NCBI GenBank assembly: GCA_958298945.1
Contig: OY282607.1
Location: 80,379,868 to 80,443,867, forward strand
DNA: 64,000 nt
Direction of reading: 5' to 3'
Origin: Atherix ibis
Lineage: Eukaryota; Arthropoda; Insecta; Diptera; Athericidae
The translations under genes were made by a program, and so were the position numbers. This document shows positions 58,913 to 64,000 of the stretch, one piece after another. Position 1 is the first letter of the stretch. The number at the start of each line of letters is the position of its first letter. The notes under the pieces were generated by a model. That model did not search any database. It worked only from the letters and a program-made list of their open reading frames with translations, and had not been told where the DNA came from.

Positions 58913-61900
58913 ATGAAATACGTAAGTGTCTATTTTAATTATAACCTAAAAATTATTATTGCATTTATATCGGTTGTCATTTTTTAAAAACTTTTAACAC
59001 TAATAAATTAAAAAATCAAAAAAAAAAACAATAGGTCATTTAGAAAAAAAAAATTTCTCATTAAAGAAAACAACAAGGAATTTTGAGGATTTTTATTAAA
59101 TTTATTTAGTTTTACCCAAAAAATGTGTACTAAAACGAAAAAAGAACCTATCAGTTAACGACACAATAAGGAATTTTATTAAATTTAGTTTAAAATAGGT
59201 TTTCCCAATAAAAATAAAAATTGTGCTTTTTTGCGGTTAAAAAATTTATTTTTCTCAAGAAACGAAAAGAAATTTTGAAGGTTATTTAATTTTAAATAAA
59301 AACTAATGCAAATTAGAAAAATGTTCTTATGTGAAGATACAAAAAGAAATTTTAAGGAATTTAAAAAAAAAAAATGTTTATATAAAAATTGTGCATTAAA
59401 AAATTCAAATTTAACGGATAAAATATTTTTTTTTTTACATCAAATACATAATAATGAATTTATAGGATTTTTATTAAAGTAGACTTTAATCCAAAATAAA
59501 GTGATCATTAACAATAACTACAACAAAAAAATTAACGAAAACTATCAGTTAAAGACACATTAAGAAATTTGAAAAGTAACGGTTCAAAAATAGTTTTTAT
59601 CAAAGAAACAATAAGGAATTTTAAACCTTTTTCGTAAAAGTAGGTCTATTCAAAAATAATATAATTAATCGATAGGAAAAATTTTCTGCATAAACACAAA
59701 ATAAGGATTCTTGAAGTAAAATTTTTTTTTTTAAAAGAAATTTTATCCAAAACATAAAATTTAGTGGTTAAAAAAAATTTTTTTTTATCAAACACAATAA
59801 GGATTTTTAAGAATTTTTCTAATAGGAAGTTTATTTAAAAAAAAAAAAAAACTGCACAAAAAATTAACGATCTCAAAATATTTTCTAATTAAAGAAACAA
59901 TAAAAAATTAAATAGTTTTTATTCAAGCAAAAAAAAATGAGCATAAACAAAAATAACGAGTAGTAAAAACTTTTTCTCATAAGTCAAAAGAGGGAATTTA
60001 AAGGATTTTTATTGAAGTAGTTTTTTCAACAAAAAATTTAACGATTAGAAATTTTTTTAAATTAAAAATCAAAAAAGAAATATTGAGAATATTAACTGAA
60101 AAAAAATTGGCATAAAATGTTGCGGTTAAAAAAAATCATATGAAAAGGTACTAGCAAGGAATTTAAAGGATTTCTATTTAAATAGATTTATCAACCAAAA
60201 AAAAAAAGACAGAAAATTATGTGCGTTTGTTTTTTTTTTTTTTTGTTAAAAAATATATATTATAAAAAGTTTTCGGTGCTTGAAAATTTCAAAAATTTCG
60301 ATAAATCAATTGGAATTACCTTCAAATATTTGTTAATAAATTTTCAAACCATAAAAGAAAAGTTTATTCAAAAATGACGAAATATTGTGCATACATTGTT
60401 TTTTTTTTCTTTTTTCTTTGCAAAATATTGCAAAAGTCAATTAATTATAAATGCAGGCGGCTGCTTTTAGTGGCCATTCAATTCTGCACTGGGATAAAAT
60501 TCTACTTGCCCAACATTACGTTCATACATACTATATAACTTGTATTAATTAAATTTTTACAAATACTATTTAGTATGGAAGAAAAACCAACAATAGTTTT
60601 CGATGTTACAAATAACAAAAATGTTCAATGAATATTTTTATTATCGTTTGGTTATAAAAGCAACTTAAGATGTACTATGTACGAGCATGTAAGTGGTCAA
60701 CTTGAAACGATCTCAGGTGTAAATCGTGTATGACATGCTTGTTGCTAATTTGTCTGGTCCGAAATTAATTTGAATGGATTTATTTTATTCTTGCGCGATT
60801 CTCTGTCCTCAACCGGTAAAGTAGGACAATATCGACAAAATACAATCAACAATTAAAATATTAATACCTATTTACATAAACGCTTTGCCACATATTTCCC
60901 CATGGTCTGTAAAATAGCCGCTGGCATTTAACTATAAGGGACAATATGGACACATTTATACATACCTACACATCTTTATAAATAATAATAATAGTAATAA
61001 TAATAATAATAATAATAATAGTAGTAACATTTTACGTATCGAACTATACTCTACTCATACATGGTATATGGTATTTTGGGTCTTCTTTCGTAATGCTATT
61101 GAATTTACATACAACAAAAAAAAATTATAAAAGCATTGCACCATTATTTAATTTGCTTTTTAAAGATTTCTTTTTTTTTTTTTTGGCTCATTAATGGCGT
61201 TTTTATATACGATCACAAGTACTCGATGTCGTTATATTTAAGAGATAGTAAAATCGATTTACCATGACCGCAAAGAGTTTTCATTTAAAATTGCAATAAA
61301 AAAAATTATTTTATTTATAGAACACCTTAGTTATTTCTAATTTTATGCTAATTCATAATATATAATCTTTACAATTTATAAATTGTAATAAAAGCTAAAA
61401 AAAAAAAACGAATATGAAAAGTTATAATTTTTATGTAATTTTTTTTGTTGGATTTATTTTCTTTGATTTCGTTACAAAACGAATAAATTATCTTTAATAA
61501 TAGCACTTTGATAAAAAAAAAGAAGAAAGAGTGAAATTCGGAACCAGATAATAAATATGTATTGATTTTTGAAAATCAAATAATATGAGTACTGTTGCCT
61601 TTAACACCTGAGCGAACACTTTCTATTAATGGGATATAATATCCAATTGAAGGGAGAAAACCTAATTTTTGTATTGTATATTACCTATTGTCCAGTCGAA
61701 TCAGGCTAAATCAGATAACAATAATTTTTAAAACGGTGTAACTTAAAATGTGTTTTCTTGGAATAATTATGTTCGCCACTGTAAACTCGTTGAGTTGATT
61801 ATAAAAACTCTTCGATTTCTTTATTCTTAAACTCCTTTGTGTGTAGATAGAACACATCCAACTTAATGTCAGTAAATAACTTCCTTTTTTCTATAGCACC

Positions 61901-63718
61901 ATGCCAGGTATTTACACTGTGCCAGGGGGTACCATTTATTTGCAAGGTTGTGTGTTGCTGTGAAAAGAAAAACTGTCCCAGGAGGCAATTTTTTTTTTTT
62001 TTACAGTGACACAAACTTACAAACTAATTAGCTTCCGAACGCTTTTTAAGTGGTGCTCATTTCCGGTATTATGATTGACCTCAGTCTTAATTGCGAAAAA
62101 TCAATAAATTTCGTTAAAAAGATCAGAAAAAAATGTTGTTTTTTTTTTTATTGAAAACGCTATAACACTGTAATTTATACGATATTTTATTTTTGTTTAA
62201 ATTTAAAAATTGATTTTTAATAACCTATTCCAAAATGGATATTTTATTTATTAAATTTTATATTGATGCATTTAACAAATTGTTTGAATGACCTTTTCCT
62301 TATCTTAAAATGTGTAAATTTCATCTTTTTAAAAATATTAGTATACATTTGATATTTTAAATTTTAGTAAAGGCGGTTTATTTGAACTTTAATTTTTGAA
62401 AAGTCTGCTCATTCTTTCAAAACGGGTACGTTCAGTTTCTCTGAGCTAACAGACTTTTTCTAAAAATTCTTTTATCAGTTCTGTAATTTTTATTTATATT
62501 TTTCTCAAGTGCTAATTAAAATTCAATTTTGAGATTGGACTTTTCTTCTGTCTCTTTCAAACGGAAGTATCATAACATTATTTTCATTTCTTGTCTTGTA
62601 CAAATTTTAACAATAAATCAATTTTTTTTATTATAGAAAAAGGAAATTTTTTGATATATCTTTTTTTTTTAAAACGTGTATAGTAAAAATTCTGTAATCA
62701 AGTGTGATATTGTGTCTTCCATCTCTCTCTTCTAACGAAAGTACGAACAATATTTCCATTGCTAATTGGCTAAGAAAATACAATAATTTAACAGTGTAAG
62801 CGGTTTATTTGAACTTTGATTTTTGAAAATTCTGCTCATTCTTTCAAAAGGCGCATCTTTAATATCTTTGAGCTGACAGGAGATTTAAAAACTACTTTTT
62901 TTTATATTAAACCTTGTCCATTCGGTAAAATTATATAATAAATTATTTTATGCTAATTTTATTTTTCTGTAGATTCTTTTTAATTGATTTATTTAATATT
63001 AAATTGGCCTATTTTTTTTTTTAATATTACTTGTTTTTGCTAGTTTATATTGTATAATAAAAATTGTTTATTTTGCTAAGGCAATCACAATAATTTTGGT
63101 AATAAAAAGAAAAAGGCAATCACAATAATTTTGGTAATAAAAAGAAAACGGCAATCACAATAATTTTAGCAATAAAAAGAAAACTTGTAAGAACAGTAAA
63201 AAAAAAATTGCTTTTTTTTTGTAATTTATAATAGTAATTTTTTGAATAGTTTCAAATATTTTTTTATTGGATTTCCAGTTTGCAATTTGCTGTTTTGTGT
63301 TTGTACTATTGAATTTTGTTTATGGCGATATCACAGATGCACAATTCGGCTATTCAGGTAGTTTTGGATTTAAAGCTTTAGCAGACGATGTTGGAGCATC
63401 ATCAATATATGGAAATGGAGGTAGAGATTCAAGGCAAGACCGAGGTATGTAGTTGCTTTATGATCGAAAAAGATGATTGAAATAATTAGTGATTGTTCTC
63501 TAAAAACATCCCCACCCCATTCGATATTGTCGTATATTTTAAGAAAAAAAAACCACCAAAAATTTTTTTGTTTTATATAATCTATATTAAAATATTGGTC
63601 TTTATTTTCAGGTCCAGTATTATTTCCATCCGCACCATCGAATATGCCTGTTGAATCTAGTGGAGTACGCATTGGCGCATCCGGTTACGGTTTTATTCCA
63701 CCGCAAAACAAATATTAA
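58913..63718 (+). CDS. Small secreted protein of unknown function
   Basis: Exons: 58913-58921 (ATG AAA TAC), 63279-63444 and 63612-63718, with GT-AG introns of 4357 and 167 bp and matching phases, giving 93 residues. The N-terminus MKYFAICCFVFVLLNFVYG is a strong signal peptide, probably cut before DITDAQ. The mature part (about 74 residues) is rich in Gly, Ser and Pro, with no Cys. It contains GYSGSFGFKALADD, GPVLFPSAPSNMP and the C-terminal VRIGASGYGFIPPQNKY. A first intron after about three codons, splitting the signal peptide, is common in insect cuticle and other secreted-protein genes. I do not recognise a family. The 9-nt first exon rests on the donor TAC/GTAAGT and reading frame only, and another upstream exon could be used. 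Confidence 0.7.
59040..60200. repeat. Degenerate tandem array in the long intron
   Basis: A consensus like ACAATAAGGAATTTTAAGGA, followed by TTTTTATTAAA and an A-rich stretch, recurs about 12 times at irregular spacing of roughly 80-115 bp (for example 59071, 59161, 59345, 59607, 59800, 59985 and 60150). Units are heavily diverged. Confidence 0.55.
60970..61027. repeat. (TAA)n microsatellite
   Basis: Trinucleotide AAT/TAA run with two interruptions, inside the long intron. Confidence 0.9.
62372..62880. repeat. Duplicated 80-bp block within the intron
   Basis: GCGGTTTATTTGAACTTTAA at 62373 and its relative at 62800 (one difference over the first 20 bases) continue alike for 80 bp, through TCTGCTCATTCTTTCAAAA to GAGCTAACAG/GAGCTGACAG. 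The two copies are 427 bp apart in direct orientation. Confidence 0.8.
63080..63184. repeat. 35-bp tandem repeat, three units
   Basis: GGCAATCACAATAATTTTGG and the following AATAAAAAGAAAA occur at 63080, 63115 and 63150 with two or three changes, about 95 bp before exon 2 of the secreted-protein gene. Confidence 0.9.
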
Positions 63719-64000
63719 CTGATAGTTAATTATTAGATAATATTTTTAAAAAATTAGATTATTATTATTTTTATTTATTATGTTAGAGTAAATGTATGTG
63801 AAATAATTATGTGTTAATGAGAAATGTTAATTAAATTTATTAATTATGTGAAAATTTCTTTCATTTCGTGAAATAATATTGCATATAGTCGCAATGCCAA
63901 GAGTAATTGTGTACGTGTATGTACTTTTAAATTAATATTGAAAACCTGTTGCCGTCACATTATTTTTAAATTCTGGACTATCATATAAATTGCACTAGTT

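Noticed and set aside
63080..63184. Evenly spaced 35-bp repeats considered as a CRISPR-like array
   Set aside because: The units are directly adjacent without unique spacers, in an intron of an animal gene.

Overview
This is an AT-rich animal nuclear window, most likely from a fly (Diptera). The evidence is short GT-AG introns, insect-type gene structures, and dense mariner/Tc1-type DNA transposons. A tephritid or related brachyceran fits, but the species cannot be fixed from this sequence. Only about 9 kb is gene territory. The rest is transposon debris and AT-rich sequence in which I see no gene.

Six host genes were assembled by hand from split exons. (1) eEF1-gamma, 30536-31919 (+), 3 exons. 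(2) The TFIIA small subunit, 32441-32896 (-), 3 exons, tail-to-tail with eEF1-gamma. (3) An XRCC3/spn-B-like RecA-family recombination protein, 41166-42381 (+), 5 exons. (4) The mitochondrial ribosome-recycling GTPase GFM2/mRRF2, 42842-45604 (-), 10 exons, tail-to-tail with XRCC3. (5) A very divergent beta-tubulin, 52609-53976 (+), 2 exons. (6) A small secreted protein, 58913-63718 (+), whose 4.4-kb first intron falls after the third codon. They act in translation elongation, basal transcription, DNA repair, mitochondrial translation, the cytoskeleton and secretion. Nothing suggests a shared pathway.

The left third (1-15.3 kb) is mostly mobile DNA: DD41D mariner-like relics, a decayed non-LTR retrotransposon, and a nested complex at 8010-15325. 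In that complex a Tc1-like element, defined by matching terminal inverted repeats, holds a tandem hairpin unit, a broken mariner carrying both an unclassified TIR element and an RTE-like retrotransposon, a DD41D element, and another mariner. The RTE-like insert is flanked by a 70-bp duplication. From 15.3 to 22.8 kb there is no gene. From 22.8 to 30.2 kb come more mariners, a retroelement-like repeat family, and one possible unassigned exon near 26.1 kb. From 33 to 41 kb there are short non-autonomous repeats, including a 30-bp-TIR element just upstream of XRCC3. From 46 to 55.8 kb transposons flank the beta-tubulin.

Three patterns stand out. First, short-spacer, nearly perfect inverted duplications recur (arms 24-60 bp, spacers 4-12 bp), both in plain AT-rich sequence and inside old transposon coding sequence. 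Second, one mariner lineage survives only as deletion derivatives with about 200-bp terminal inverted repeats. Third, several transposons are inserted into others. No CRISPR, operon or prokaryotic feature is present.
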